This document shows positions 1 to 7,890 of a DNA stretch of 64,000 nt, one piece after another. This stretch comes from Sulfuricystis multivorans (lineage in GTDB: Bacteria; Pseudomonadota; Gammaproteobacteria; Burkholderiales; Rhodocyclaceae), in NCBI RefSeq assembly GCF_003966565.1, contig NZ_AP018718.1, positions 2,170,001 through 2,234,000 on the forward strand, in the 5' to 3' direction. Within the stretch, counting starts at the first letter, position 1, and the number at the start of each line of letters is the position of its first letter. The notes under the pieces are model-generated. The model was not told the DNA's origin. It worked only from the letters and a program-made list of their open reading frames with translations, and did not search any database. The translations under genes and the position numbers were made by a program.

Positions 1-84
1 TTCCTCCATGACATTCGTGCGGCGGATGATGCACTACATCGCGGCGCAGCAGCGAAACAAACTTATTTATTCGCGCATCAATAA
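1..84 (+). CDS. possible 3' end of an unknown gene (partial)
   Basis: One forward frame stays open from the window edge to a TAA at 82-84, giving 27 residues that end in LFAHQ. An intrinsic terminator starts on the next base, which is the main reason to suspect a real gene end. The fragment is too short to identify, and another forward frame is also open here. Treat it as tentative. Confidence 0.25.
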   Translation, partial: FLHDIRAADDALHRGAAAKQTYLFAHQ

Positions 85-128
85 GTCAAAGCGCCCGACA
101 GGCGCTCTGACTCTTTTGTCTTTTTTGT
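85..128 (+). terminator. intrinsic terminator
   Basis: Stem GTCA-A-AGCGCC (85-95), loop CGACA, then GGCGCT-C-TGAC (101-111) with one internal mismatch, followed by a T-rich tail at 112-128. The T-tract is on plus, so it best serves a gene entering from the left. The same hairpin could also stop minus-strand transcripts leaving the tusA-like gene. Confidence 0.75.
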
Positions 129-130
129 AT

Positions 131-152
131 TGCCGTGCTGCCAGCGCCGACT
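131..152 (-). repeat. dispersed repeat, short form
   Basis: TGCCGT, variable GCTG, then CCAGCGCCGACT: a minus-oriented copy of the family described at 12551. It lies just beyond the stop of the tusA-like gene. Its 20-base core is identical to the copy inside the Nif3-family gene at 28126. Confidence 0.7.
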
Positions 153-158
153 TGGCGC

Positions 159-386
159 TTACTTGCGCTTGATGTAGAACTCGAATTCCTTGTTGTTCTC
201 GGCGCTGGAGAGCAGCTCGTTGCCGGTCTGCTTGGCAAAGGCCGCGAAATCCTTCACGGAACCCGGGTCGGTGGCGATGATGCGCAGCACTTGGCCGCTT
301 TGCATTTCGCCCAGCGCCTTCTTGGCACGCAGGATGGGCAGCGGGCAGTTGAGACCACGGGCATCCAGTTCGCGATCGAAATTCAT
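159..386 (-). CDS. TusA-family sulfurtransferase / sulfur carrier
   Basis: A 75-residue protein with the TusA signature CPLP: Cys14 follows DARGLN and is the residue that carries persulfide sulfur in this family. The start ATG at 386 has GGAGG eight bases upstream. TusA proteins pass sulfur between rhodaneses, DsrEFH/Hdr-type complexes or tRNA-modification enzymes. Because soeCBA lies directly upstream on the same strand, a role in dissimilatory sulfur transfer is likelier than tRNA thiolation. That role is inferred from context. The family call is firm, but which TusA paralogue this is remains open. Confidence 0.85.
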   Translation of the reverse strand: MNFDRELDARGLNCPLPILRAKKALGEMQSGQVLRIIATDPGSVKDFAAFAKQTGNELLSSAENNKEFEFYIKRK

Positions 387-490
387 TGTCTATCCTCCGA
401 TGAGTTGTGGGTGGTTGGAATTACAGCGTCCAATGATATAGCCCATTCGTCTTGCCGGCAATCGCAGAAACTTATGGGAATCGAAGAAAA

Positions 491-1468
491 TCAAGCCACA
501 GACTGGTAGTAGAGATTCTGCGGATGGTTGGCCTGGGCGAAGAAGAACCAGCGCTCCGCCAGCAGGCCGAGATACTGGATGACGAAAGCGGAGAGCAGCA
601 CGCCGCCGGCCACCATCGACATTCCCATGCCAAGCAGGATGATGGGCGCGACGAAGGCCAGCAGCAGAAACAGCCACTTCACGGCACGCAATCGCTGAGG
701 TTTCTGGCCATGAAAGAATTCGCGCGTGTTGAAGCTACCCCCCATCAGGCCCATGCTCTTTTGCACGATCTTCGGGTGTTTGACACCGATCGCGGTTTGC
801 AGGGTCGATTTGGGTTTCAGCCGCGCATTGCGGATCAGCGTCGCCGACCGACCCACCAGGCCGAGAAAGGTGATGATCATCGCCCAGCCCGCCAGCAGAG
901 GCATCACGGCGGGCGCCAGCGCCGCAGCGAGCGCCGCACCCAGGCTGAATCCGGAAGCGCCGCCGAGCAGAATGTAATTGATCACGGTCAGCGGCGTATG
1001 CCATTCACGCAGGAACTTGAGGCATGCATAGATCATGCCGGTGCAGATGTAGAGCGCGAAGGCCAGCAACCAGGCGATCGCGCCGAGCACCGCGGTGAGA
1101 TTGACCGGCGCGCCGCTCGGCAGCTGCGCGAAAACGGGGTTGAAGCCGAGCCAGTGCGCGAGGCCGTAGAGCGCTACCATGCCCATGAAGGCCGGCAACA
1201 CGATCACTTCGCGCGACAGCCAGGAAGTGCGCCACTTCGCCGCGGCGCGCCAGGCGCGCTCGGGATGGCCCAGATGGAAGAACGAGGCGATCAGGCCCAG
1301 CACCAGCAGCACGAAGGCGATCGCGCTGCCGACGGCATAGAAGTCGCCCGAGGGCATCGGCAGCAGGCCGAAGGCGGCGTAGGACTCGACGGTGAACAGG
1401 GCGAGGAACAGGCCCTGGCCGGCGCCGATCAGCGTGGTGAGGAAAATGACGGAGAACGCGGGATGCAT
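491..1468 (-). CDS. soeC: SoeC: DmsC-type membrane anchor of sulfite dehydrogenase
   Basis: A 325-residue protein with about eight hydrophobic segments (for example around residues 10-30, 45-65, 85-105, 140-165 and 175-210, with two close to the C-terminus). It resembles the DmsC quinone-binding anchor family. It follows the iron-sulfur subunit gene by 29 bases, which completes the catalytic/FeS/anchor trio. In SoeABC the anchor holds the cytoplasmic complex at the inner face of the membrane and passes electrons to quinone. The family call is from sequence. The sulfite assignment comes from the neighbouring SoeA and SoeB and from the nearby sulfur genes. A DMSO- or polysulfide-reductase anchor is the alternative. 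Confidence 0.82.
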   Translation of the reverse strand: MHPAFSVIFLTTLIGAGQGLFLALFTVESYAAFGLLPMPSGDFYAVGSAIAFVLLVLGLIASFFHLGHPERAWRAAAKWRTSWLSREVIVLPAFMGMVALYGLAHWLGFNPVFAQLPSGAPVNLTAVLGAIAWLLAFALYICTGMIYACLKFLREWHTPLTVINYILLGGASGFSLGAALAAALAPAVMPLLAGWAMIITFLGLVGRSATLIRNARLKPKSTLQTAIGVKHPKIVQKSMGLMGGSFNTREFFHGQKPQRLRAVKWLFLLLAFVAPIILLGMGMSMVAGGVLLSAFVIQYLGLLAERWFFFAQANHPQNLYYQSVA

Positions 1469-1497
1469 GACAGAGGTCAGGGATCAGGAATCAGGGA

Positions 1498-2229
1498 TTA
1501 CCACGACGTCACGTCGTCGAGCGCCGGCTCGGCCTTTTCCGGCCTGGGCAGCTGACGGTCGATCTTGAGCGGATTGTCGGCGCGCTCCAGCTCATCCTCG
1601 CGGATGCGGATCTGCGTCTTGCGCCGCGGCAGGTAGTGGTTGGCCGGATGGGTGCCCCATTCGGGCATCAGCTGATAGCCGCCATTTTCGCGGATCGCGC
1701 GCGAGACCTCCGACTCGGGGTCGTGAATGTCGCCGAACAGGCGCGCGCCAGTCGGGCAGGCGCGCACGCAGGCAGGGCGCCGCTCTTCGGCCGTCATCGT
1801 CGTGTCGTAGATGCGATCGACGCACAGCGTGCATTTCTTCATCACCTTCTGGTGCAAGTCGAGCTCGCGCGCGCCATAGGGGCAGGCCCACGAGCAATAC
1901 TTGCAGCCGATGCACTTATCGTAGTCGACGAGGACGATGCCATCCTCCTGGCGCTTGTAGGAGGCGCCGGTCGGGCACACCGGCACGCAGGGTGGCTCCT
2001 CGCAGTGGAGACAGGATTTCGGAAAATGCACGGTCTCGGTGTGCGGGAATTCGCCGACCTCGAAGGTCTGCACGCGGTTGAAGAAAGTGCCGGTCGGATC
2101 CTTGCCATAGGGGTTCAAATCGACCAGTGGGCCGGCCGCGCCGGAAGTGTTCCACTCCTTGCAGTTGGTGACGCAGGCATGGCAGCCGACGCAGACGTTG
2201 AGGTCGATCACGAGCGCGAGTTGTGTCAT
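1498..2229 (-). CDS. soeB: SoeB: four-cluster ferredoxin subunit of sulfite dehydrogenase
   Basis: A 243-residue protein of the DmsB/PhsB type with four cysteine clusters: CVGCHACVTNC near residue 12, CLHCEEPPCVPVC near 73, CIGCKYCSWAC near 106, and CTLC plus ACVRAC near 130-160. These should bind four [4Fe-4S] clusters that carry electrons from the molybdenum site to the membrane anchor. There is no signal peptide, as expected for the cytoplasmic Soe complex. The GAGG ribosome site before its ATG lies inside the right arm of the 145-bp inverted-repeat element that separates it from soeA. Confidence 0.88.
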   Translation of the reverse strand: MTQLALVIDLNVCVGCHACVTNCKEWNTSGAAGPLVDLNPYGKDPTGTFFNRVQTFEVGEFPHTETVHFPKSCLHCEEPPCVPVCPTGASYKRQEDGIVLVDYDKCIGCKYCSWACPYGARELDLHQKVMKKCTLCVDRIYDTTMTAEERRPACVRACPTGARLFGDIHDPESEVSRAIRENGGYQLMPEWGTHPANHYLPRRKTQIRIREDELERADNPLKIDRQLPRPEKAEPALDDVTSW

Positions 2230-2232
2230 TTG

Positions 2233-2377
2233 TGAAACCTCTGCATAACGCCGCGAGCGGGATGGGATGCAAGGCGCACGGAGCGCAGCGACCGAGACAT
2301 ATCAAAGAGATAGGCGAGGGAGCGAGCACCGCGCAACGCAGCAGACCGCCCGCGCAGCAAGCTAGGCAGAGGTTTCA
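2233..2377. repeat. 145-bp MITE-like element with 12-bp terminal inverted repeats
   Basis: TGAAACCTCTGC (2233-2244) and GCAGAGGTTTCA (2366-2377) are perfect inverted 12-mers enclosing about 120 GC-rich bases. One arm contains the soeA stop codon and the other supplies the soeB ribosome site. This spacing is unusual, since the soeB-soeC gap is 29 bases. It could be a miniature inverted-repeat element or a long regulatory hairpin. No open frame lies inside. Confidence 0.6.
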
Positions 2378-5245
2378 TTTGTTCTTCCCCGCAAAGTAGT
2401 TCCAGATCGACTTGCGTGCGGCTTGGCCGGGATACGGCTTGAGCGGCGGGAACCGAGGTTCGGTTGCCGTCTCGCCAGCGCCGACTTCCGCCTTGTAGAG
2501 GCGCACGCGTACGTCATACCAGGCGGCTTGACCGGTGATCGGGTCGGAGTTGGAGACACGCCGATTCGAGCCGCGCTCGCAGGAGGGCAGCTCCTCACTG
2601 ATCAGGTGGTTGAGCAGAAAACCCAATTGCGACTCGTTGGCATCGGGCGAGAGATTCCAGGCGCCGGCTGCCTTGCCGATCGCGTTCCAGGTCCACACCG
2701 TGCCGGGCTCGACCGCCTCGGAATGCTTGGCGATGCATTTGACCTTGCCCCATTGCGACTCGACCCAGATCCAGTCGCCGTCCTCGATGCCATTGACCCG
2801 TGCGGTGTGGGTATTCACGTAGAGGACATTGTGGGCGTGGATCTGCCGCAGCCAGGCGTTCTGCGAGTCCCACGAGTGATACATCGCCATCGGCCGCTGC
2901 GTGATCGCCGCGAGCGGATATTTGTGCTTGTCGGTCACCTGCGCTTCGAGCGGGTCGTAATAGAAGGGCAGCGGATCGAAGAAGGTCTTGACGCGCTTGG
3001 CCAGATGCGCCGGCGGCTTGCGCGAGAAGCCCTTGCCCTGCGCCGCCTGGCGAAAGCGCATCAGCACCTCGGAATAGATATTGATCAGGATCGGCTCGGC
3101 GTAACGCGTGATGCGGTTGCGCTGCGACCATTCGAGGTAGCCCTGGTTCCAGTTCCTCATGTACTGGTAGCTCTTCGGCAGCTCGTAATGGAAGACGCAG
3201 TCGTTCTTCGCATACATTTCCCACTGGTTCGGATTCGGCTCGCCGCGCAGGTGTTTCTCGCCGCCCTTGCCGCGCCAGCCGGCCAGAAAACCGATGCCGG
3301 AGCCCGGCTCGGTTTCGTAATTGACGATGAAATCCGGATAGTCGCGGTATTTGCGCTTGCCCTCCTTGGTCACGAAGGCGGGTAGCTTCAGGCGCGAACC
3401 CAGCTCGATCAGCACCTCCTGGAAGGGCTTGCATTCGCCCAGCGGCGGAACGACCGGGATCCGCACCGCGTCGACGGGGCCATCGAATTCGGAGATCGGC
3501 CGATCGAGGAGCGACATCACGTCATGGCGTTCCAGATAGGTCGTATCCGGCAGGATCAGGTCGGCGAAGGCCGTCATCTCGGACTGGAAGGCATCGGCGA
3601 CGACGATGAAGGGGATCTTGTATTCGCCGTTCTCGTCTTTGTCGTTGAGCATCTTGCGCACCTCGACGGCGTTCATCGTCGAGTTCCAGGCCATGTTGGC
3701 CATGAAGATCAGCAGCGTGTCGATGCGGTAGGGATCGCCGCGCCAGGCGTTGGTGATGACGTTGTGCATCAGGCCATGCACCGAGAGCGGATACTCCCAG
3801 GAAAAGCCCTTGTCGATCCTCACCGGGTTGCCTTGGTCATCGACGAACAGATCGTCCGGATCGGCCGGCCAGCCGAGCGCCATGCCATCCAAGGGCTTCC
3901 CCGGCTGCACGGCGTTCGGATGATTCGGCGTGCGCGCGCAGGGCGGGATCGGCCGCGGGAAGGGCACCTTGTGGCGGAAGCCGCCGGGCCGGTCGATGGT
4001 GCCGAGGATCGACATCAGGATGCCGAGCGCACGGATGGTCTGGAAACCATTCGAATGGGCCGCCAGACCACGCATCGCGTGGAAGGCGACCGGGTTGCCG
4101 CTCACCGTGTCGTGTTCCTTGCCCCAGGCATCGGTCCAGCCGATCGGCAGCTCGATTTTCTGGTCGCGCGCGGTGACACCCATCTCGTAGGCCAGACGGC
4201 GGATGGTGTCGGCGGGAATGCCGGTCACCCCCTCGGCCCACTCCGGTGTGTAGTCCTTGACGCGATCGACGAGCAGCTGGAAGGCGGGTTTCACTTTCGT
4301 GCCGTTGATCTCGAACTCGCCCAGCAGACAGGGATCGGCGCCTTCGGCGTGCGTGACCACCGGCCGGTTGGTCTTGCGATCCCACCACAGCTTGTCCTGC
4401 GGGTCGTAGCAGGCCTCTTCCTCCGGCACCTCGGTGCGCAGGAACATGCCGAACTCGTCACTCGTTTCGTCGCAATTCACCAGCTCGCCGGCGTTCGAAT
4501 ACTGGACGAGGAAGTCGCGGTCGTAGAGACCCTTGGCGATGATCTCGTGGATCACCGCCAGCAAGAAGGCGCCATCGGTACCCGGCCGGATCGGCACCCA
4601 CTCGTCGGCGATCGCCGAGTAGCCGGTGCGCACCGGGTTGATCGAGACGAAGCGACCGCCATTGCGCTTGAACTGCGAGATGGCGATCTTGAGCGGATTG
4701 GAATGGTGATCCTCGGCGGTGCCGATCATCACGAACAGCTTGGCACGGTCGAGATCCGGCCCGCCGAATTCCCAGAACGAGCCGCCGATGGTGTAGATCA
4801 TGCCGGCCGCCATATTGACCGAGCAGAAGCCGCCATGCGCCGCATAGTTGGGCGTGCCGAACTGGCGCGCGAAGAGACCGGTCAAGGCCTGCATCTGATC
4901 GCGGCCGGTGAACAGCGCGAACTTCTTCGGGTCGGTGGCGCGGATCTTGCCGAGCCGTTCCTCGAGGATCGCGAACGCCTCGTCCCAGGAGATCGGATCG
5001 AATTCTCCGGTGCCGCGTTCGGCATGCGCCTTGCGCCTCAAAGGACGGGTCAGGCGTGCCGGCGAATATTGCTTCATGATCCCGGATGAACCTTTGGCGC
5101 AGATCACGCCCTTGTTGAGCGGATGATCCGGGTTGCCGTCGATGTAGCGCACCTCGCCGTCTCTGAGGTGCACGCGGATGCCGCAACGGCAAGCGCACAT
5201 GTAGCAGGTCGTCTTCTTGACCTCCTGCACGGAAGCTTCGTTCAC
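2375..5245 (-). CDS. soeA: SoeA: molybdopterin catalytic subunit of sulfite dehydrogenase
   Basis: A 956-residue DMSO-reductase-family protein. The chosen start is GTG at 5245, with AGGAG upstream, because upstream codons extend through the promoter region and lack family features. Cys14, Cys17, Cys21 and Cys49 form the N-terminal [4Fe-4S] motif, and Cys141 in GGFCSVN is the probable molybdenum ligand. A twin-arginine signal is absent, as in cytoplasmic SoeA and unlike tetrathionate or polysulfide reductases. It would oxidise sulfite to sulfate and pass electrons through SoeB and SoeC to quinone. Near the C-terminus the stretch EVGAGETATEP is encoded by a copy of the dispersed repeat (2465-2486). 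Substrate is inferred from family and neighbours. Confidence 0.85.
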   Translation of the reverse strand: MNEASVQEVKKTTCYMCACRCGIRVHLRDGEVRYIDGNPDHPLNKGVICAKGSSGIMKQYSPARLTRPLRRKAHAERGTGEFDPISWDEAFAILEERLGKIRATDPKKFALFTGRDQMQALTGLFARQFGTPNYAAHGGFCSVNMAAGMIYTIGGSFWEFGGPDLDRAKLFVMIGTAEDHHSNPLKIAISQFKRNGGRFVSINPVRTGYSAIADEWVPIRPGTDGAFLLAVIHEIIAKGLYDRDFLVQYSNAGELVNCDETSDEFGMFLRTEVPEEEACYDPQDKLWWDRKTNRPVVTHAEGADPCLLGEFEINGTKVKPAFQLLVDRVKDYTPEWAEGVTGIPADTIRRLAYEMGVTARDQKIELPIGWTDAWGKEHDTVSGNPVAFHAMRGLAAHSNGFQTIRALGILMSILGTIDRPGGFRHKVPFPRPIPPCARTPNHPNAVQPGKPLDGMALGWPADPDDLFVDDQGNPVRIDKGFSWEYPLSVHGLMHNVITNAWRGDPYRIDTLLIFMANMAWNSTMNAVEVRKMLNDKDENGEYKIPFIVVADAFQSEMTAFADLILPDTTYLERHDVMSLLDRPISEFDGPVDAVRIPVVPPLGECKPFQEVLIELGSRLKLPAFVTKEGKRKYRDYPDFIVNYETEPGSGIGFLAGWRGKGGEKHLRGEPNPNQWEMYAKNDCVFHYELPKSYQYMRNWNQGYLEWSQRNRITRYAEPILINIYSEVLMRFRQAAQGKGFSRKPPAHLAKRVKTFFDPLPFYYDPLEAQVTDKHKYPLAAITQRPMAMYHSWDSQNAWLRQIHAHNVLYVNTHTARVNGIEDGDWIWVESQWGKVKCIAKHSEAVEPGTVWTWNAIGKAAGAWNLSPDANESQLGFLLNHLISEELPSCERGSNRRVSNSDPITGQAAWYDVRVRLYKAEVGAGETATEPRFPPLKPYPGQAARKSIWNYFAGKNK
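2465..2486 (-). repeat. dispersed repeat, short form, inside soeA
   Basis: TGCCGT, CTCG, CCAGCGCCGACT on plus. It is translated in SoeA as the C-terminal VGAGETA. Its 20-base core is identical to the copies at 20344 and 30978. Confidence 0.75.
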
Positions 5246-5363
5246 TCTGTGGGGCTCCTGATTATTAGGGTTTGGTGATATTCTCGCAGCCTGCCAAGCT
5301 TGCCACAAGGTGGTAATTTTTATTGTTTGATAAGTGGATCGAGAATCGTCCGGGAGAAATGCC
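5246..5363. promoter_or_regulatory. divergent promoter region of soeA and the 5364 gene
   Basis: This is the only gap between divergent soeA and the plus-strand gene at 5364. It contains an AT-rich patch near 5310-5335. Promoters for both directions must lie here or inside the flanking genes, but no hexamer pair is good enough to assign. Confidence 0.35.
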
Positions 5364-5780
5364 ATGCCCCGCCCCATCAAGCCCTTCAGCGCCAGAGAAA
5401 AACACCTGATCAGTCAAACCCTGATCGAACGCTTCGGTCACGCGGTGCCCCTGGAGCCGGTCGACGCCGAACTGCAGCTCAACTTGCTCAAGGAGGAATT
5501 CGCTCTGTGCCCTTCGATCATGTGGAAGGAAAACGGCGCGAATTTCATCGTCTTCAAGACCGGCGATGAACGCTACCGTTGCCTGTTCTACTACAACGAG
5601 GCGATGCTGTTCGGCACCGGCAAGGACGAATACGACAACCTCGGCGATTGTGTCGTGACGCTGCTGCAGGTGCATGCCGAGCAGGAAGAACAAAGCCGCA
5701 AGATCCGCAACGCGCTCAACTCGATCGACTTTTCCAAAGCCAACGACGGCGAGGAATACTTCGGGCCGCTGATCGTATGA
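5364..5780 (+). CDS. conserved-looking protein of unknown function
   Basis: A 138-residue soluble protein with no signal peptide, membrane segment or metal motif that I recognise. It is acidic, with a mixed alpha/beta look; the central stretch FIVFKTGDERYRCLFYYNE resembles a beta-hairpin and the C-terminal third is helical. The start ATG at 5364 has GGGAG upstream. It overlaps the following phosphoesterase by four bases (ATGA), so the two are co-translated. Its place between soeA and qmoA suggests a role in the same physiology, but there is no sequence evidence for that. Confidence 0.75.
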   Translation: MPRPIKPFSAREKHLISQTLIERFGHAVPLEPVDAELQLNLLKEEFALCPSIMWKENGANFIVFKTGDERYRCLFYYNEAMLFGTGKDEYDNLGDCVVTLLQVHAEQEEQSRKIRNALNSIDFSKANDGEEYFGPLIV

Positions 5781-6292
5781 AAATCTGCATCGTCTCCGAC
5801 AGCCACGACCGCGGGCCGTTGCTCGCCGAGGCGATCGCGCTGGCGAAGACCGAGGGTGCCGAAGCGGTGATCCATTGCGGCGACTTGATCGGCATCAACA
5901 CGCTCAAGGCTTCGCTCAAGCTCGGCCTGCCGATCCATGCCGTGCATGGCAACAACCTCGGCGACCCGGTGGCCTTCGCCCAGCTCGCCTGCCGCTCAGA
6001 GGGCCTGCTGCATTATCACGGCAACGACGCGGCGATCGAGCTCGGCGGCCGCAAGATCTTCATCACCCACTATCCGCACATCGGCCGCGCCTTCGCCTGC
6101 ACCGGCGATTACGACCTCGTTTGCTGCGGCCACAGCCACGTGCCGGAAATCCGCCACGAGCCGAACGTCAAGGGCGGCAGCACCTGGCTCGTCAATCCCG
6201 GCACCGTCGCCGGCCTGGGTGCGCCGGAGGCCACCTGGGCGATGGGCGATCTGGCGACGATGACATTCGAGATCCGCGTCCTGCCGCGCTGA
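5777..6292 (+). CDS. YfcE/MJ0936-type metallophosphoesterase
   Basis: A 171-residue calcineurin-like phosphoesterase. The metal-binding motifs appear in order: SDSHD near residue 8, CGD near 35, GNN near 58, THYP near 95 and GHSH near 114. YfcE-type enzymes are small two-metal phosphodiesterases with broad in vitro activity and poorly known physiological substrates. The start overlaps the preceding gene's stop (ATGA). The gene is followed within ten bases by a dispersed-repeat copy. The family is certain, the substrate unknown. Confidence 0.88.
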   Translation: MKICIVSDSHDRGPLLAEAIALAKTEGAEAVIHCGDLIGINTLKASLKLGLPIHAVHGNNLGDPVAFAQLACRSEGLLHYHGNDAAIELGGRKIFITHYPHIGRAFACTGDYDLVCCGHSHVPEIRHEPNVKGGSTWLVNPGTVAGLGAPEATWAMGDLATMTFEIRVLPR

Positions 6293-6300
6293 CGCTGAGT

Positions 6301-6374
6301 GTCGGCGCTGTCGGAAATGAAGACGCCCCGCCGGGCGCTTCCTCTCCTCGAGAAGTCGGCGCTGGGGGACGGCA
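6301..6374 (+). repeat. dispersed palindromic repeat: one 54-bp unit plus short form
   Basis: GTCGGCGCTG at 6301 recurs at 6355, exactly 54 bases later. The first unit is a diverged palindrome whose right arm ends GGGCGCTT instead of GGGCGCCGACT. The terminal motif ends ACGGCA with only three variable bases. This copy looks older than the ones at 12551 and in murA. Confidence 0.75.
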
Positions 6375-6604
6375 CCGTTGGCGCTGCAGCTGCTGCAGCG
6401 CAACAGCAACAAAAGCTTCTATCAATCCATAGGAAGATTCTCGCGCGGATTTGATCTGGCGCATGATCCGACACGAAATTTGGCGACTACAATCGGCAAC
6501 CGATTTTGGCGGCACTCGACCCGTGGCGGTGTTTTCGGCCCATGCCAGCGAGCGTAGGCCGCCGAAGTTTCGTCCTGGCTGTACCCCACTCAAACGGAGG
6601 CTTG
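6375..6604 (+). promoter_or_regulatory. qmoA: qmoA upstream region
   Basis: Non-coding leader between the repeat and qmoA. A TACAAT hexamer at 6488-6493 could be a -10 box, but no good -35 sits at the right distance. The ribosome site GGAGG precedes the qmoA ATG by seven bases. No gene seen here. Confidence 0.3.
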
Positions 6605-7888
6605 ATGACAGCTTCAATCGCAACCAACTCGACCATCCTGGTCGTCGGCGGCGGTATCGCTGGCATGACGGCGGCCCTCGAGGCGGCCGAATGCGGCAAG
6701 CAGGTGATACTGGCCGAGAAAACCCCTTCGCTGGGCGGCCGCACTTCACAGCTCTACCGCTATTTCCCGAAGATGTGCCATCCGACCTGCGGTCTGGAGA
6801 TCAACCTCAAACGCATCAAGGGCAACCCGAACGTGCGCGTGATGACGATGACCGAAGTGGCGGCGGTGACCGGCAGCCGCGGCGATTACACCGTCACGTT
6901 GAAGGTGAAACCGCGCTACGTCAATGAGAACTGCACCGCCTGCGGCGATTGCGGCCGCGCGGTCAGCGCCGAGGTGCCGAATGCCTTCAACTACGGCCTC
7001 GACAAGGTCAAGGCCGCCTATCTGCCGCATGCGATGGCCTATCCGCAGCGCTATGTGATCGATCCGTCGATCGTCGGCACGGCCGAAGGCGAAGCAGCAA
7101 AAGCCGCCTGCAAATACGGCGCGGTCGATCTGGCCATGCCGGAACAGACCATCGACATCAAGGTCGGCAGCATCGTCTGGGCCACCGGCTGGCATCCCTA
7201 TGACGCCAACAAGATCCAGCCGTACGGCTACGACCGCTACGACAACGTGATCACCAGCGTCGAATTCGAGCGCCTCGCCGATCCGCGCGGCCCGACGGGC
7301 GGCAAGCTGTTGCGCCCCTCCGACGGAGCGGTCGCGAAGAACATCGCCTTCATCCAGTGCGCCGGCTCGCGCGACGAAAACCATCTGCGTCACTGCTCGC
7401 GCATCTGCTGCATGGCCACACTCAAGCAGACCATGTACGTGCGCGAGATCGATCCCGAGGCGAAGTCGACCGTCTATTACATCGACATCCGCGTCATCGA
7501 CCGCCTCGAAGATTTCTATCAGGACGTGCGGAAGGATCCGAACGTCAGCTTCGTCAAATCGAAGGTGGCGCGCATCGCGGTCAACGAAGCCAACGGCAAC
7601 CCGATCCTGCACGGCGTCGACACCGAGGGCTATCACCGCTATGCCAACGAGCATGATCTCGTCGTGCTGGCCGTCGGCATGGAGCCGGAAGTCGTCGGCG
7701 TCGAGCTGCCGGACGACCTGGTGTTCGATTCCTCGCACTTCATCGAAGGCTCGAAATCGGGCGGCATGTTCGGCGCCGGCGCCGCGGCCAGTCCGCTGGA
7801 CGTCAACCGCGCCGTGCAAAGCGCCACGGCAGCCGCCCTGCGTTCCATCCAGGTCATCCACAAAACTGCTTCCACGGAGGCCGCGTAA
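6605..7888 (+). CDS. qmoA: QmoA: HdrA-like flavoprotein of the quinone-interacting complex
   Basis: A 427-residue FAD protein with the N-terminal dinucleotide fold VVGGGIAGM and the HdrA-type cysteine patterns CHPTCGLEIN, CTACGDC and CSRICC. The start ATG at 6605 is set by GGAGG seven bases upstream. QmoA carries FAD and passes electrons between APS reductase and the membrane module, in reverse during sulfur oxidation. It is the first gene of a four-gene operon: qmoB follows two bases after the stop. Length and motif order fit QmoA better than full HdrA. The APS link is family knowledge, because aprBA is not in this window. Confidence 0.88.
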   Translation: MTASIATNSTILVVGGGIAGMTAALEAAECGKQVILAEKTPSLGGRTSQLYRYFPKMCHPTCGLEINLKRIKGNPNVRVMTMTEVAAVTGSRGDYTVTLKVKPRYVNENCTACGDCGRAVSAEVPNAFNYGLDKVKAAYLPHAMAYPQRYVIDPSIVGTAEGEAAKAACKYGAVDLAMPEQTIDIKVGSIVWATGWHPYDANKIQPYGYDRYDNVITSVEFERLADPRGPTGGKLLRPSDGAVAKNIAFIQCAGSRDENHLRHCSRICCMATLKQTMYVREIDPEAKSTVYYIDIRVIDRLEDFYQDVRKDPNVSFVKSKVARIAVNEANGNPILHGVDTEGYHRYANEHDLVVLAVGMEPEVVGVELPDDLVFDSSHFIEGSKSGGMFGAGAAASPLDVNRAVQSATAAALRSIQVIHKTASTEAA

Positions 7889-7890
7889 CC

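Noticed and set aside
3524-5089. A 521-codon open frame on plus, antisense to soeA
   Set aside because: Same reason: third-position GC bias in soeA opens the opposite strand. The composition is not protein-like.
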